42,493 nucleotides of DNA from Parcubacteria group bacterium GW2011_GWA2_43_13 (GCA_000999025.1 LCFM01000012.1:1-42493); one strand, 5' to 3'. Numbered from the stretch's first letter, positions 1 through 10,744 are shown. Notes: generated by a model from the sequence alone, not told the origin. Program-made: numbers and translations.

Positions 1-111
1 GCTGGCACGAATGACTCCGCAACGATTGTGTATACCCCTGAAACGGATTACGCAGGAGCTGATATCACGTTTAAATTCAAAGCAAATGATACTAATATTT
101 TAGAAGATTAA
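1..111 (+). CDS. 3' end of a partial ORF (window-truncated) ending ...FKFKANDTNILED*
   Basis: Frame 1 is open from base 1 to TAA at 109-111. Bases 1-95 are identical to 2847-2941 in the 2792-aa ORF, in the same reading frame. Confidence 0.5.
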   Translation, partial: AGTNDSATIVYTPETDYAGADITFKFKANDTNILED

Positions 112-176
112 AAGGGTATGAGAAAGGTATTTTTTTGCTTATATTAGATTAAAAAAATTGAGAAGGAGAAGGGAAT

Positions 177-215
177 ACCTCACCCCAACCCTCTCCTTCT
201 AAAGGAGAGGGGGCG
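177..215 (-). repeat. Family-2 palindromic repeat (acctcacccc..ccctctcctt-ctaa-aggagaggg)
   Basis: Same CCCTCTCCTT/AAGGAGAGGG hairpin plus GGTGAGGT tail (here inverted) as copies near 9.7, 15.25, 38.8, 38.97 and 39.25 kb. Confidence 0.6.
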
Positions 216-299
216 AAAAACGAAATAAAAAAAAAGAGGGCGGGGGAAGGGAAAATGGGGGTGAAACCAAATTCCTTTCCTCTCCGCCTCTTGAGGGAG

Positions 300-1121
300 T
301 CATTCGCGGTTTACGCGTTTGAGTTCCCCCCACGTCGTCGCCGTCCGCCCCGCCGGTGCGACGGGGAGCGCCGACAGCGGGAACGCGTCAGGGTCTGAGT
401 AGACAGACCCATCTGTTGTGTTTGTGATTTGCCGCCAGCCGGATCCGTCCGGTTTAACGGCACACAGATCAACGAATTTGTGGTTGATCGTGTTGGTGTA
501 TGCAAACACGATTTCACTCCCATCCGTTGACCATGTGAGACCGAAGTAGCTCCCTTTTTGAAAGGTAACTTGCCGTTGGTTGTCACCATCGGCAGTCATG
601 ATGAAGATATCGCTACCTCCACCACGATCAGAGCTGAAGGCAATCTTGGTTCCATCGGGAGACCAGACGGGGCCACCATTACTTCCTTGGTTGGTTAATT
701 GCCTGATTCTTTTTGTCGCAATAGTCAAGGTATAGACCTGGAATGTTCCATTGCGGTAGGATCCGAAGGCGATCCTCGTACCATCCGGCGACCAATCTGG
801 GTACCAATTGAGATCGCCTTCTTTCGTGAGGAGGACTTCCTCTCCAGATGCGATATCAATTGCCCAGATTTCGTTGATGATGTCCTCCCCTGTTGCCTTG
901 GTGGCAACGATTTTGGTTCCGTCCGGTGACCAATCGATGTGAGCCCATGCGTTGCTTTGCGTCACCTGGCGCTTGTTTTTGCCGTCCGGATCCATCTGCA
1001 TGATTACTCCGAAGTCGCCGGAGTAACCGATGGCTTTTCCGTTCGGTGCCCATTTCGGAGATTGCCCCTCCTCTCCCTTTTTGGGGAGCAGGTTGACCTC
1101 ATTCCCTGTGGTATCGATCAT
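300..1121 (-). CDS. TolB/PD40-like beta-propeller protein
   Basis: 273-aa ORF with repeated WSPDGTKIAF/WSPDGTRIAFGS motifs. No obvious signal peptide, so it may be 5'-truncated. Confidence 0.8.
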   Translation of the reverse strand: MIDTTGNEVNLLPKKGEEGQSPKWAPNGKAIGYSGDFGVIMQMDPDGKNKRQVTQSNAWAHIDWSPDGTKIVATKATGEDIINEIWAIDIASGEEVLLTKEGDLNWYPDWSPDGTRIAFGSYRNGTFQVYTLTIATKRIRQLTNQGSNGGPVWSPDGTKIAFSSDRGGGSDIFIMTADGDNQRQVTFQKGSYFGLTWSTDGSEIVFAYTNTINHKFVDLCAVKPDGSGWRQITNTTDGSVYSDPDAFPLSALPVAPAGRTATTWGELKRVNRE

Positions 1122-1235
1122 GACGATTTTCGCGACTTAGATGCGTATATTATGATGTGTTATTGAAAGTTTGTCAATAGCTTAGAGCGGGGGCATATCC
1201 ACATGTTAATTTTGTAGTGTTAAGTCGCATATGTG

Positions 1236-1244
1236 TGGTATAAT
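1236..1244 (+). promoter_or_regulatory. Candidate extended -10 (TGGTATAAT) for the giant ORF at 1326
   Basis: TGnTATAAT match about 80 nt upstream of the ATG; no clean -35. Confidence 0.45.
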
Positions 1245-1277
1245 TTTGAATACAGAGAACATGGTTTAGATTTTGAG

Positions 1278-1306
1278 ATCCTTCTCCACCGGAGGTGGAG
1301 AAGGAT
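1278..1306 (+). promoter_or_regulatory. Perfect 13-bp hairpin in the presumed 5' UTR
   Basis: ATCCTTCTCCACC-GGA-GGTGGAGAAGGAT, ending 20 nt before the ATG at 1326. Confidence 0.5.
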
Positions 1307-1325
1307 GACGTGATGGGTAGATTAT

Positions 1326-4300
1326 ATGATACAAAGACGAATACAAAGATATCAAAATAAATATTTTTTATCACGATTTTGGTTGTTAACGGTGCTTGTC
1401 GTTAGTGTTGTTGTTTTTGCTTTTTATTCAAGCAATAAAGTTTCTGCTGTTGATGGGTATGAGGCATGTAATCCTTCAGGAGCCCTTTGGGATCCTGCAT
1501 TGGTTGCGTATTGTATAGGCGCTTCAGATGGGACATCTTCTGCGATTAAGGTGTATTACAAACAAACAGGGGATGGTGATGAAGGGTTGATTATAGAGAA
1601 AAAACGGCAGGGTGATCCTTTGGGGTTTAAATTTTTTGATAAAATTACAACTAAAACAGGAGTTAAGATTGATAGTGATGTAATCTCTGGCCAATGGTAT
1701 GAATACAGAATGGCGCGCCCGCCAGATAGGGATACTCCTATAGATATAAAAGTTGGCCCTGTTACAGGATACGCGGACACCACCCCACCAGTGATTAGTA
1801 TGAGCCCTGATAGTGGTGAGTGGAGTAATCAGGCGAGGGAAGTGACGGTGGTGGCAACGGATGATGTAAAGTTGAGTCAATTGAGATATGTTTGGGATGC
1901 TGGTAGTAACGTATATGTTAATTTGTCGAGTGGGTGTATTGGCGACACCAATGAAGGCAAGAGGTGTGAGTTCAAGACATATTCACCAACCATCAAGCCG
2001 CCGGATCACCATGCTTTAACAGTTACAGCATCTGACGCAGCTCCTAACACAACAACACGACTCGGCGGACCGTATAAATACAACACTTGTCCGATTGCGT
2101 ATAACCATACATGGATAGTGGATCAAGATTCAGAGAATAATCGGCTGGATTTTATGAATCCAATGATTTCTCTGGATGGGGATAGTGACGCGCGCATATT
2201 TACGGTGGCGGCAGACAGCGTAACAAACGGGATATTTAAAAAGAATGAGTTACCGTATATCTACTTTACCCCGAATAGCACTTACTATGGAGCTGCGGGC
2301 ACATTTGTGTTTCAAGTAAGCGATGGGATTTGTCCTGCATCGCAAACTCCGCCATCAAATCCTGATCAGGATGTGCAAGGGACAGTGACTATTCAGGTAA
2401 GAAAAGTGAACAGAGCGCCGACCTGCGGGACCAAATTAGTAAGCACACCGCAAAATATCGCGGTTTCCATTGCTCTTCCCGGAGCAGATAGTGACACCCC
2501 GGTGCTCACCTGGACAGCCACGCCAGACAGTGGATTTTATCACGGGACGTTAGGTACAGTAACAGGGAATACAGTTACCTATACTCCAGGCACTAATGAC
2601 ACAAGAACAGTAAGCTTTGCGTATACCGTAAGCGACGGCGATCTTTCATGTACTTCATCAGTGGTGGTGAGTATAACAGCGGATAATCCACCTGTGGCAA
2701 TAGGGCAGACGATTAATATTAAAGAAGATGATCCTCCCAAAACCATTACACTGCAAGCCACTGACACTGACAGCGATGAACTGACATTCAGCACAATCGC
2801 TCCGCCAGCAAGGGGATCATTAAGCGCCTTGACCCAAAATGCGCGCGCTGGCACGAATGACTCCGCAACGATTGTGTATACCCCTGAAACGGATTACGCA
2901 GGAGCTGATATCACGTTTAAATTCAAAGCAAATGATACTAAAGCGGATTCAAACGAAGCAACGATTACATTGCATTTTACCTCAGAAAACGATGCTCCAT
3001 CATGTTTCAATACATCAATCATTGCGCAAGAAGATGTGCGCTATGACGGAAGAGTGAGCGCGACAGATATTGATACCCCACTTACATCGCTAATATTTTC
3101 AATAGTAACCGCTCCGTCAAAAGGCAGTGCAACTATTAGCGCGGGTGGTTCATTTAGCTATACCTATACACACGAAGAAACAACCCCTCAAACTGATTCA
3201 TTTACTTATCGCGTATATGACGGCGAGTGGTATTCTCCATGCACTGTCAATATCAGTGGCAATCCAGTAGATGATTTGTCTCTACCGCCGACAAGCGCAA
3301 CAATTACATCTGACACTTCACCGGCAACAGTCGGATCAAAATTAACCTGTTCCGCAACCCCTGTCACGCCTGCAGACCCTGACGGGCCTAGTCCAGTGAT
3401 CTATCAGTATAGTTTTGAAAAAAATTTTTTCGGTAGTTGGGTTTTGTTGCGCGGATGGACTGCTGGGGCAGTATATACCTGCAGTTCGCCGGATTGCGCA
3501 AAGACAGCGCAAGTGCGGTGCGGAGCGCGCGGGGTTGCTAATAACGGCGCAGGAGTGCCAGGATCTGCGACATATTCATCAACTGTAACAATTGAAAACT
3601 CTCCGCCAACCGCGCCTGTGCTTATCTCTCCTCCTAACGCGTTTCCAAACGCAGGCACAACCGTAACTCACACATGGACTGGCTCTCTTGACCTTGATGG
3701 CGATGATGTTACATACAGAGTGTACCGATGCAAAAACGTGGGGTGTTCATTAACGAGTGTCGCCGCTCTTAAAGACACATCAATTACCTCCAGCGGATTA
3801 GACGCGCCATCAACGTATTATTGGAAAGTGGATGCGTATGACGGATCATCTCTTGTTCCGAGCGAGACATGGTCATTTGATACTGCGAGCGCTGCTGATT
3901 TTATTGTTACCCTCGCGCCTCAAAGCGGAGCATTAACAACAGTGCCAAAAGACAAAACAGTGCCTTTTATAGCAACAGTTACGGCAAAAAACGGCTGGGC
4001 TAAGGATGTTATTCTTTCGTTTATATCAGTTGATGGATCGCCTGCGCTTGAAGCCGGGGTTTCATTGCCAACCTGCGCATCGTATCCGGGCGGGAAATGC
4101 GAAGTGAATTTTAATGTAAAATCATCAGCATTTGGCGTTCATAGTTTTAAGATACGGGGAACATATAGCACAACGCCTTTTAGAGAAAGCGCGCCTGCGA
4201 GTTTTACTGTATTGCCGTGGTTTCAACCAAAGTGTTCACCTTCAAACGCAAGTATTTCAACAGAGGCGTCCGCAGACATTAGCGTGTATCCTCCTGGATT

Positions 4301-7300
4301 TTTACTTACCAAGGGTTCAACATTTACTTATAAAGTAAAACCGCAAGACGGGTACTATGTGTCTGCGTGGAGTGAATCATGCGCAGGAATCGGAGAGACG
4401 GATTCGTCAAAATCAGGCGCTGAAAAATCATGCACCCTTATCATGAGCGAGGATCGTTTCACCTGCCCGACAGTGAAAGCAAAAGAAGGCGTGTCATTGA
4501 TTATAGACCCTTCATTAAAAGAAGCGCCGGTTACCACAGCAGAGATAGATGGCAAGGCGCTGTTTACAATAACAGCCCGAGGCGAAGGCGCATTTACCGG
4601 ACCGGTTGATTTTACAATTGAAGACATCCCTGCGGGATTAATAGCAAGCATGGGCTCGTCGCGGTGTTCTATCGCGACCAAGGGTGGGACATGTTCTTTT
4701 ACGCTAACATCATGGGCAAGAACAGTAGGAGACCATTCTTTTACTGTGCGCGCAAAAAATACAACAAGCGGGATTGATACCACAGCAAGCGGAAATCTTA
4801 TTGGTAGATGGCAATTGGCGCTGTCTGCGAATCCGGCAGACGGTAATGGCGATGGCATTGTTGATAATACAGTTACCGCGAATCCGGTAAAAGTATTCTA
4901 TACTGATAGCGATAGTGTGACAGTGCGGGCGAATCCGGGCGCCGGTTATGCTGTTCAGCAGTTTAGCGGATCATGTACAGGCGTGGGGACAGTTGTTTCC
5001 GGATCATCAGCCCGCACCTGCGCAGTTGTGATGAATGGTCATAAAAAAGTGATTGCCGATTTTATCCGCGATAGCGCGCCACGGTTTGCGGTGTCGTTAC
5101 GGACACCCACTATTCCGTATGATGGTATTGGCGCAAGCATATCAGGATTTTTCGCAGATGTTATAAAAGCAGAAGGATTTTCCGGCGATGTTACAGTGCA
5201 AGGTGAAGTCGCAAGTATGTTGGTGTCAGATGGGACAGCCGGAGAGATTGGAATAAAATTTCCTGACACATCATCAAAAATATGCAGAGGTGCGGAAAAC
5301 TGTTCATATCCAATGATTGTGTATGACGCTCGGCCAGGCGCGGTTTCTATGATGAGCGGGTATGTGAGAATTGCAGGGGTAAGCGGATCAGAAAGCGGAT
5401 CAAAACGGGAAGAGAGCGCCACGCAAGCAGTCGGATTTTTGCCGGTTGTAACAGTAACAGCAAATCCGGCAGACGCGGGCGATATTGTAAGTGTTTCGCA
5501 ATTAGCCGGCCAGATTGTTAAAAAAATCGGCACAAGCGGATATTTGGTCACTCCTTTGACTATCCTTTCTATTTCAGCCCAGCCACGCGCAGGATACCTT
5601 ATGACTTCTGCCAGATATACCGTTTCTCCTGGCAGTTGCGAAACAGCGCCTATCAGCGGGACGCGCGGATATTCATGCGTGTATAAAGATAGCGCCAGAA
5701 CATTTCCCATTGACCGCAATGGAATAGTTACAGCCCAGTTTACGCGCGATACTGCGTCATTGTCCGTATCCATTGCGCGCGATGCGACGCGGGTTCAAAG
5801 ATTGGAAACAGATGGAAATATTATTGTGCCTATCGGAGGGATTGCGTATTACACTGTTACAGTTAAAAAAGATCCCACAGTTACAGAGCAGGTGAGTTTG
5901 AATGCTTTTTTAGTGTCTGGCCCTGGAACACCCGGGTTTGTGGGATCATTAAACTGCGCCACAGCAGAGTTTGATTCAAACGGCGAATGTAAAAAATCAC
6001 TTATCGTGAATGCTAATACTTCCGGAGATATTCAGTCAAAAGTGCAGATAACCACAGCCAGCGGAACGCCAGGCCCTCAACCAGTAAACAGTAATACCGT
6101 GCTGACCCATGCGTATGAATTATTAACACTGACGCGCGATGGCGTTGACGGATGCTCAATTTCGCAAGGCGCGACCCAATTGCTTGGGCCTACGGAAACA
6201 AATCGCTGGTATTTGGTGCCGCGCGGGACAGTCGCATTGAGCGCAAGCGCTTTATCAGGAGTGGTATTTGGCGGATGGACAGAAGGATGCGCAGGAATAA
6301 GCTCAAGTTGTTGGCTTACTATTCCGCCAAACACGCGGGCAAGAATTCAGTGCGCAAATACATCCGCACCGAGTTTTAATGTGAGCATTACTGGTGGGAA
6401 GCGAGTACCTAAAGGAGGGACTGCCAGATATACAGTAAATGCAATACGATCCGGTGGAAGCACATTTACCGGCACAGTGAATTTTTCATTCACATATACT
6501 TATCGTGACTTCGGCGGACCTGAGGCAAGTGATCCGACATATACCATTAGTTGGTCGCCTGCTGGAAGTTGCGAAATGACTGTAACATCATCAACATGCT
6601 CTACAGAACTTGCCATTACCAGTGTTAACGGATTTGGGAAAAAGAATTTTATTGTGTCAGCTACAGTAACAAAAAGCGGGACAACGTATGCAGGCACTTG
6701 CGCCTCATGCGTTTCGTATATTGACGTAACACCAACGATTACTCTTGCGATAAATAATCCGGCATACGGGTATATTAACACAGATAATCCCAAGTTTTTT
6801 GGATATAACGCATCTCCATGGACAACTTTGGTGAATCGGTCATGGTTTGTTGGCTTTTCAGGGTACAAGCAAAAAGCAGGAAACGCCGGTTGGATGGGCT
6901 GTACCTTTATCACTGGAGATTCTTGCTATATAGCATCGGATAAAGATTACACAGTTATAGCTCTCTTTGAACCTGCGCCTGGTGATTTGTGTAGCGCTAA
7001 TCCTTCTGCAAGATGCAATGAAGAAATAGGCACTGTGAGTGACTTTGCGCGGTGTTTGACCATTCCATATAAAGGCGAGGCAAATACATCATTGGGAGCA
7101 TTCATCCCTGCGAGTCATCCGGCAGGCCATGGTGATCATCGCACTTTTTGGCACCAAGAAGGTTTTTTTTCTCGTGATTCAGCAGGATATACAAACTGCA
7201 ACGAGTCATCGCCGTTCAACTGCACATATCGTCGTTTGTGGAGTCAGGGCCCAACGTCAACGAATCCATCCATGAATCTTTATTATGATAATACCACTGC

Positions 7301-9704
7301 CACATGTACAGAATCTGAGAATAAAATTTATAACTATGTCAATGGTGGTTTCATTTCCGCATCACCATGGACATCAATTACAGGCACTTATTGGCCAACG
7401 CCTGATCGGCATTTGGATGCCAGCCCGAGTGAATGGATCATTGATAATACCGAGAGCGTTGCAAAAGCGACGGCAGATACCACGTGTCCTGTAGGTAGTG
7501 GAATGTGTAGTTATAATGCACAGATGAGACATCGATCATTTTCTTGCCATACATGGGATTATGATGGAACCCTATATCCACCTCCCTTATGTACAGTTAA
7601 TAGGACAGAAACTCCCTATGATTCTTACCCTGCGATAACATTCCGTTGCGCGCCATATCCTACTTTTTCTCTTGTTGCTAGTAGGGTTCACTATCAAGAT
7701 ACTTCACCATATGCGTATGTTGGGCTGTATACCAATATCGGGACAGAGAGCGGAGCGTGGCCTGTTCTTGGAGGATGTGTCGTGTCTATGGGGCTATGGA
7801 GGAGTGTTGATGGCGGGGTATGGGAAACAGTAACTGTGGGGAATAGTCAAGCAGTAGGATCGGAATATCAAGAGAAAAGGGTAAAATTCAAACTGCGCGC
7901 GTGTTCAAGCGGCGGGTGTGCTGAAGCGGTATCAAACGAGTTATTGGTGAATAATCCGCCTTTGTGTCCGAGTTCGTTTGGAACATCTCCTGTAACATCT
8001 GAGTCAAGTCCGCTCTCGCCTTTTTCTTCCGCAACTGTTGAATTTGCCTATTCTCCTATCGCGATTGTTGATCCTGTTGTTGATCCTGACGGAGTGGGTG
8101 TAACCTCGCAGATTAAATTAGTTGATCCTGTTGGCGTTGCAAAAAATATTGCATGCTCATCAGTAGGAAGCAGAACATTCAACTGTTCTATCAATCCTTC
8201 TAAATACGCTGATTTAAAATATCGCAATTCAAGCGGCACCGGACCGTATGGGGTATATGTTGATCCTGCTGACAGATTGGGCATGACCCGAACCGCGGCT
8301 GGTATGAGCACCTGCAAGGTCGGGGATATTTACACGAAAATAGCGGCTAATCCGACATTGAGCATACGCGCGCAAAAACCGGGTACAACCGAAGTAAAAG
8401 ATATTGCGTTTTTTGGAGACACCGACGCTGTTGAATATGTGATGAATTATTCATTCGCATCCGGCACCGGTATAGACACTGCCCAGAATACTCAAATATA
8501 TGTTGATTTGCCTGTGCCTGCATCAAATATCAGTTCTGTTTTTGGCGGAAGCCCTACGTATGTGGGAAACCGCATGACGCTCTCGCTTGGGAATGTCGTG
8601 CCGGGAGCAGTAGGAGAAGTGAAATTTACGCTTTCTATCCCGGTTATTTCAACTGATGTTACAACGCTTACAACTCAATCAACTCTGACCTTTGACGCTG
8701 ATTGCGTGCCAGGTGGGACATCATGCAGTATCCGCGTCGCGGCGGCATCTGTGGGGTTATACCGCAGAACAGGCGCGTATTTTACCACAACCGGCGGAAG
8801 CATTTACAGCAAGTCGAGCATTATGAATTTAGAAGATCCTTCAGCGATTCGGAAACCGATAGGGTTGTATTATATTATTTCTGACGGGCAGATTGCTAAT
8901 GTTCCGGTTGATCCTAAAGCCCGCGTGAGGCAGTACGCAGGCCAGCAATTCGGCGTGCCCACAGATACCAGTTCAATCACAAAATTGGGCAAACTTCCGA
9001 TTGATGATATGATCAATAATACTGGCGGAAAATATGATGTAACAACAGTTGCGTGCGGCGCTTCTACTTCTAATGAAGGAGTAAATTGTTCGGCAAGCGA
9101 ATTGTTTTCATCCGCAGGTATGACAGTTTCCTCCACTGCGGACAGTGATACAGTTACATTAAATAGCGCGAAGGGGAAAGTCATTGTGGTGCCTGACGGG
9201 TTGAATTTTATTGTTCGCAAACATCTTGTATTGGCAAACGCGCTATCAGGGAAATCTGGCGCTGTTACTGTTATTGTGCGTCGCGGGAATATGAATATTT
9301 ATCATGATATTACATATTCAGGAGCAATGATTGATGCTGACCCAAAACGCGTGGCATCTGTCGCTTGGATTGTCAAAAACGGGAATGTAGTTGTGTACGC
9401 GGAACCGACAGCGTGGAATAGCGCACTTGCTCCGTGCCCCGGGTACAAGGGATCGCGATGGTGCGCTTTGCCTGACGGCTGGCCCGAGGTTCGGTATTTG
9501 GTGCAGACAAAAGCGCGCTCCATTACTGCCGCTCCGGTTATTGTGTCAGGATTGTTTTATGTGGCAGGCACTACTCCGAATGGCGTCTTCTTTACCGGCA
9601 CAGCGCAAGGAACCGGTTCATTAAGCGATGTTCCTCTGAAAGTGCAAGGAGCTGTGATATCGCGGGAGATTCAGTTTCAGCGCAAAAAGTTTCCGTTTGA
9701 TTAA
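1326..9704 (+). CDS. Giant secreted/surface protein (2792 aa) with Ig/cadherin/VCBS-like and InlB B-repeat-like domains
   Basis: N-terminal hydrophobic signal (FWLLTVLVVSVVVFAFYSS); VCBS/cadherin-like motifs (e.g. TDTDSDELTFSTIAPPARGSLSAL); cysteine-paired YAVQQFSGSCTGVG..CAVVMNGHKKVIADF modules. Confidence 0.85.
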   Translation: MIQRRIQRYQNKYFLSRFWLLTVLVVSVVVFAFYSSNKVSAVDGYEACNPSGALWDPALVAYCIGASDGTSSAIKVYYKQTGDGDEGLIIEKKRQGDPLGFKFFDKITTKTGVKIDSDVISGQWYEYRMARPPDRDTPIDIKVGPVTGYADTTPPVISMSPDSGEWSNQAREVTVVATDDVKLSQLRYVWDAGSNVYVNLSSGCIGDTNEGKRCEFKTYSPTIKPPDHHALTVTASDAAPNTTTRLGGPYKYNTCPIAYNHTWIVDQDSENNRLDFMNPMISLDGDSDARIFTVAADSVTNGIFKKNELPYIYFTPNSTYYGAAGTFVFQVSDGICPASQTPPSNPDQDVQGTVTIQVRKVNRAPTCGTKLVSTPQNIAVSIALPGADSDTPVLTWTATPDSGFYHGTLGTVTGNTVTYTPGTNDTRTVSFAYTVSDGDLSCTSSVVVSITADNPPVAIGQTINIKEDDPPKTITLQATDTDSDELTFSTIAPPARGSLSALTQNARAGTNDSATIVYTPETDYAGADITFKFKANDTKADSNEATITLHFTSENDAPSCFNTSIIAQEDVRYDGRVSATDIDTPLTSLIFSIVTAPSKGSATISAGGSFSYTYTHEETTPQTDSFTYRVYDGEWYSPCTVNISGNPVDDLSLPPTSATITSDTSPATVGSKLTCSATPVTPADPDGPSPVIYQYSFEKNFFGSWVLLRGWTAGAVYTCSSPDCAKTAQVRCGARGVANNGAGVPGSATYSSTVTIENSPPTAPVLISPPNAFPNAGTTVTHTWTGSLDLDGDDVTYRVYRCKNVGCSLTSVAALKDTSITSSGLDAPSTYYWKVDAYDGSSLVPSETWSFDTASAADFIVTLAPQSGALTTVPKDKTVPFIATVTAKNGWAKDVILSFISVDGSPALEAGVSLPTCASYPGGKCEVNFNVKSSAFGVHSFKIRGTYSTTPFRESAPASFTVLPWFQPKCSPSNASISTEASADISVYPPGFLLTKGSTFTYKVKPQDGYYVSAWSESCAGIGETDSSKSGAEKSCTLIMSEDRFTCPTVKAKEGVSLIIDPSLKEAPVTTAEIDGKALFTITARGEGAFTGPVDFTIEDIPAGLIASMGSSRCSIATKGGTCSFTLTSWARTVGDHSFTVRAKNTTSGIDTTASGNLIGRWQLALSANPADGNGDGIVDNTVTANPVKVFYTDSDSVTVRANPGAGYAVQQFSGSCTGVGTVVSGSSARTCAVVMNGHKKVIADFIRDSAPRFAVSLRTPTIPYDGIGASISGFFADVIKAEGFSGDVTVQGEVASMLVSDGTAGEIGIKFPDTSSKICRGAENCSYPMIVYDARPGAVSMMSGYVRIAGVSGSESGSKREESATQAVGFLPVVTVTANPADAGDIVSVSQLAGQIVKKIGTSGYLVTPLTILSISAQPRAGYLMTSARYTVSPGSCETAPISGTRGYSCVYKDSARTFPIDRNGIVTAQFTRDTASLSVSIARDATRVQRLETDGNIIVPIGGIAYYTVTVKKDPTVTEQVSLNAFLVSGPGTPGFVGSLNCATAEFDSNGECKKSLIVNANTSGDIQSKVQITTASGTPGPQPVNSNTVLTHAYELLTLTRDGVDGCSISQGATQLLGPTETNRWYLVPRGTVALSASALSGVVFGGWTEGCAGISSSCWLTIPPNTRARIQCANTSAPSFNVSITGGKRVPKGGTARYTVNAIRSGGSTFTGTVNFSFTYTYRDFGGPEASDPTYTISWSPAGSCEMTVTSSTCSTELAITSVNGFGKKNFIVSATVTKSGTTYAGTCASCVSYIDVTPTITLAINNPAYGYINTDNPKFFGYNASPWTTLVNRSWFVGFSGYKQKAGNAGWMGCTFITGDSCYIASDKDYTVIALFEPAPGDLCSANPSARCNEEIGTVSDFARCLTIPYKGEANTSLGAFIPASHPAGHGDHRTFWHQEGFFSRDSAGYTNCNESSPFNCTYRRLWSQGPTSTNPSMNLYYDNTTATCTESENKIYNYVNGGFISASPWTSITGTYWPTPDRHLDASPSEWIIDNTESVAKATADTTCPVGSGMCSYNAQMRHRSFSCHTWDYDGTLYPPPLCTVNRTETPYDSYPAITFRCAPYPTFSLVASRVHYQDTSPYAYVGLYTNIGTESGAWPVLGGCVVSMGLWRSVDGGVWETVTVGNSQAVGSEYQEKRVKFKLRACSSGGCAEAVSNELLVNNPPLCPSSFGTSPVTSESSPLSPFSSATVEFAYSPIAIVDPVVDPDGVGVTSQIKLVDPVGVAKNIACSSVGSRTFNCSINPSKYADLKYRNSSGTGPYGVYVDPADRLGMTRTAAGMSTCKVGDIYTKIAANPTLSIRAQKPGTTEVKDIAFFGDTDAVEYVMNYSFASGTGIDTAQNTQIYVDLPVPASNISSVFGGSPTYVGNRMTLSLGNVVPGAVGEVKFTLSIPVISTDVTTLTTQSTLTFDADCVPGGTSCSIRVAAASVGLYRRTGAYFTTTGGSIYSKSSIMNLEDPSAIRKPIGLYYIISDGQIANVPVDPKARVRQYAGQQFGVPTDTSSITKLGKLPIDDMINNTGGKYDVTTVACGASTSNEGVNCSASELFSSAGMTVSSTADSDTVTLNSAKGKVIVVPDGLNFIVRKHLVLANALSGKSGAVTVIVRRGNMNIYHDITYSGAMIDADPKRVASVAWIVKNGNVVVYAEPTAWNSALAPCPGYKGSRWCALPDGWPEVRYLVQTKARSITAAPVIVSGLFYVAGTTPNGVFFTGTAQGTGSLSDVPLKVQGAVISREIQFQRKKFPFD

Positions 9705-9705
9705 C

Positions 9706-9786
9706 CGCCCCCTAACCCCCTCCTTATAAAGGAGGGGGGAGTGGCGTATCCTCTCCTTTAATAAGGAGAGGGGAGGGTGAGGTATA
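9706..9786 (+). repeat. Two family-2 palindromic repeats in tandem
   Basis: cccctccttataaaggagggg and cctctcctttaataaggagagg followed by gagggtgaggtat. Confidence 0.6.
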
Positions 9787-9787
9787 T

Positions 9788-10744
9788 ATGATACAAAAAA
9801 AACACACACATCATCTGTCATCAAGAAAAATCATACATCTTGCAATGCGATTGTTTATTGTAATTGCCCTATTTGTGGTGGTGTATTTCTTTTTTGCATC
9901 AGTCGCGGCGCAACCAACTTCAATTCGCATTTCAGAAACAGTCGCTGATATGGGATCTGCGCGCGTGACTACTACTCCTGCCACAGAATTTAAAGAGAAA
10001 AAAATAGACATAACGCGTCAAATAGCAGGGGATGTGCCAATTACTTTATCGCTTTCAAATGTGAGCGATTATACAGTTGTGGCAGGCGGGGTGATAAATT
10101 CCGGTACAGCCACATTGCCTGCGGTTCAAAATGCGCTTTCTGTTTCAATTCATTTCCATCCGGCCACAGAAGGGGTAAAAACGGCAACGCTTACTATTAC
10201 TCAAGGCGCAAGCATTTCTGTAAAATTAACAGGCAGGGGGGTGAAGTCAGGAACATCGCCTGTGTGTCCGTCATCATATTTCCCCTCGGCAGGGCAGAGG
10301 GACATGCCGAGTTCTCTCACTGTGCAGTGGTCCGGAGCGTATGACCCTGACGGCGGATCGGTCGGGTATACCGTGTATCTTGATGATGATAAAAATGTAA
10401 CAACGCACAGTGATGGAGTTGGAATCCCAAATGTGGTAAAATCAGGAACAGCGATTGGCGTTTCTTCTTCTTCATATACTGCGACAGTGTCGGACCTTGC
10501 TGTGAATACGATCTATTACTGGATTGTTGAAGTGAGTGATGATGAAGGATCAGTGATACAGTGCCCGCGAGGAGCGTTGCTTTCGTTTATGACGCAATCC
10601 GGGACTACGGCGCGTGCAGGAATAAAATATGAATTTCCCACAGAAACGATTCAGTTTGATCCGCGTATTATTACAAATCCTCCGCCCGGGTTTACAGACG
10701 AAAGGTTCCGTCTACCGCAAACAACAGAGGTGATTGCGAATTAA
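9788..10744 (+). CDS. Membrane-anchored Ig/FN3-like protein (318 aa)
   Basis: N-terminal TM (LFIVIALFVVVYFFFAS); FN3-like motif (SLTVQWSGAYDPDGGSVGYTVYLDD); SD-like GAGG 5 nt before the ATG. Confidence 0.7.
   Translation: MIQKKHTHHLSSRKIIHLAMRLFIVIALFVVVYFFFASVAAQPTSIRISETVADMGSARVTTTPATEFKEKKIDITRQIAGDVPITLSLSNVSDYTVVAGGVINSGTATLPAVQNALSVSIHFHPATEGVKTATLTITQGASISVKLTGRGVKSGTSPVCPSSYFPSAGQRDMPSSLTVQWSGAYDPDGGSVGYTVYLDDDKNVTTHSDGVGIPNVVKSGTAIGVSSSSYTATVSDLAVNTIYYWIVEVSDDEGSVIQCPRGALLSFMTQSGTTARAGIKYEFPTETIQFDPRIITNPPPGFTDERFRLPQTTEVIAN

Noticed and set aside
5039-5773. Long antisense ORFs inside giant genes (e.g. 5039-5773, 16974-17747, 34751-35422)
   Set aside because: Shadow ORFs from the codon composition of repetitive beta-rich proteins; no recognisable domains, and the sense frame is strongly coding.
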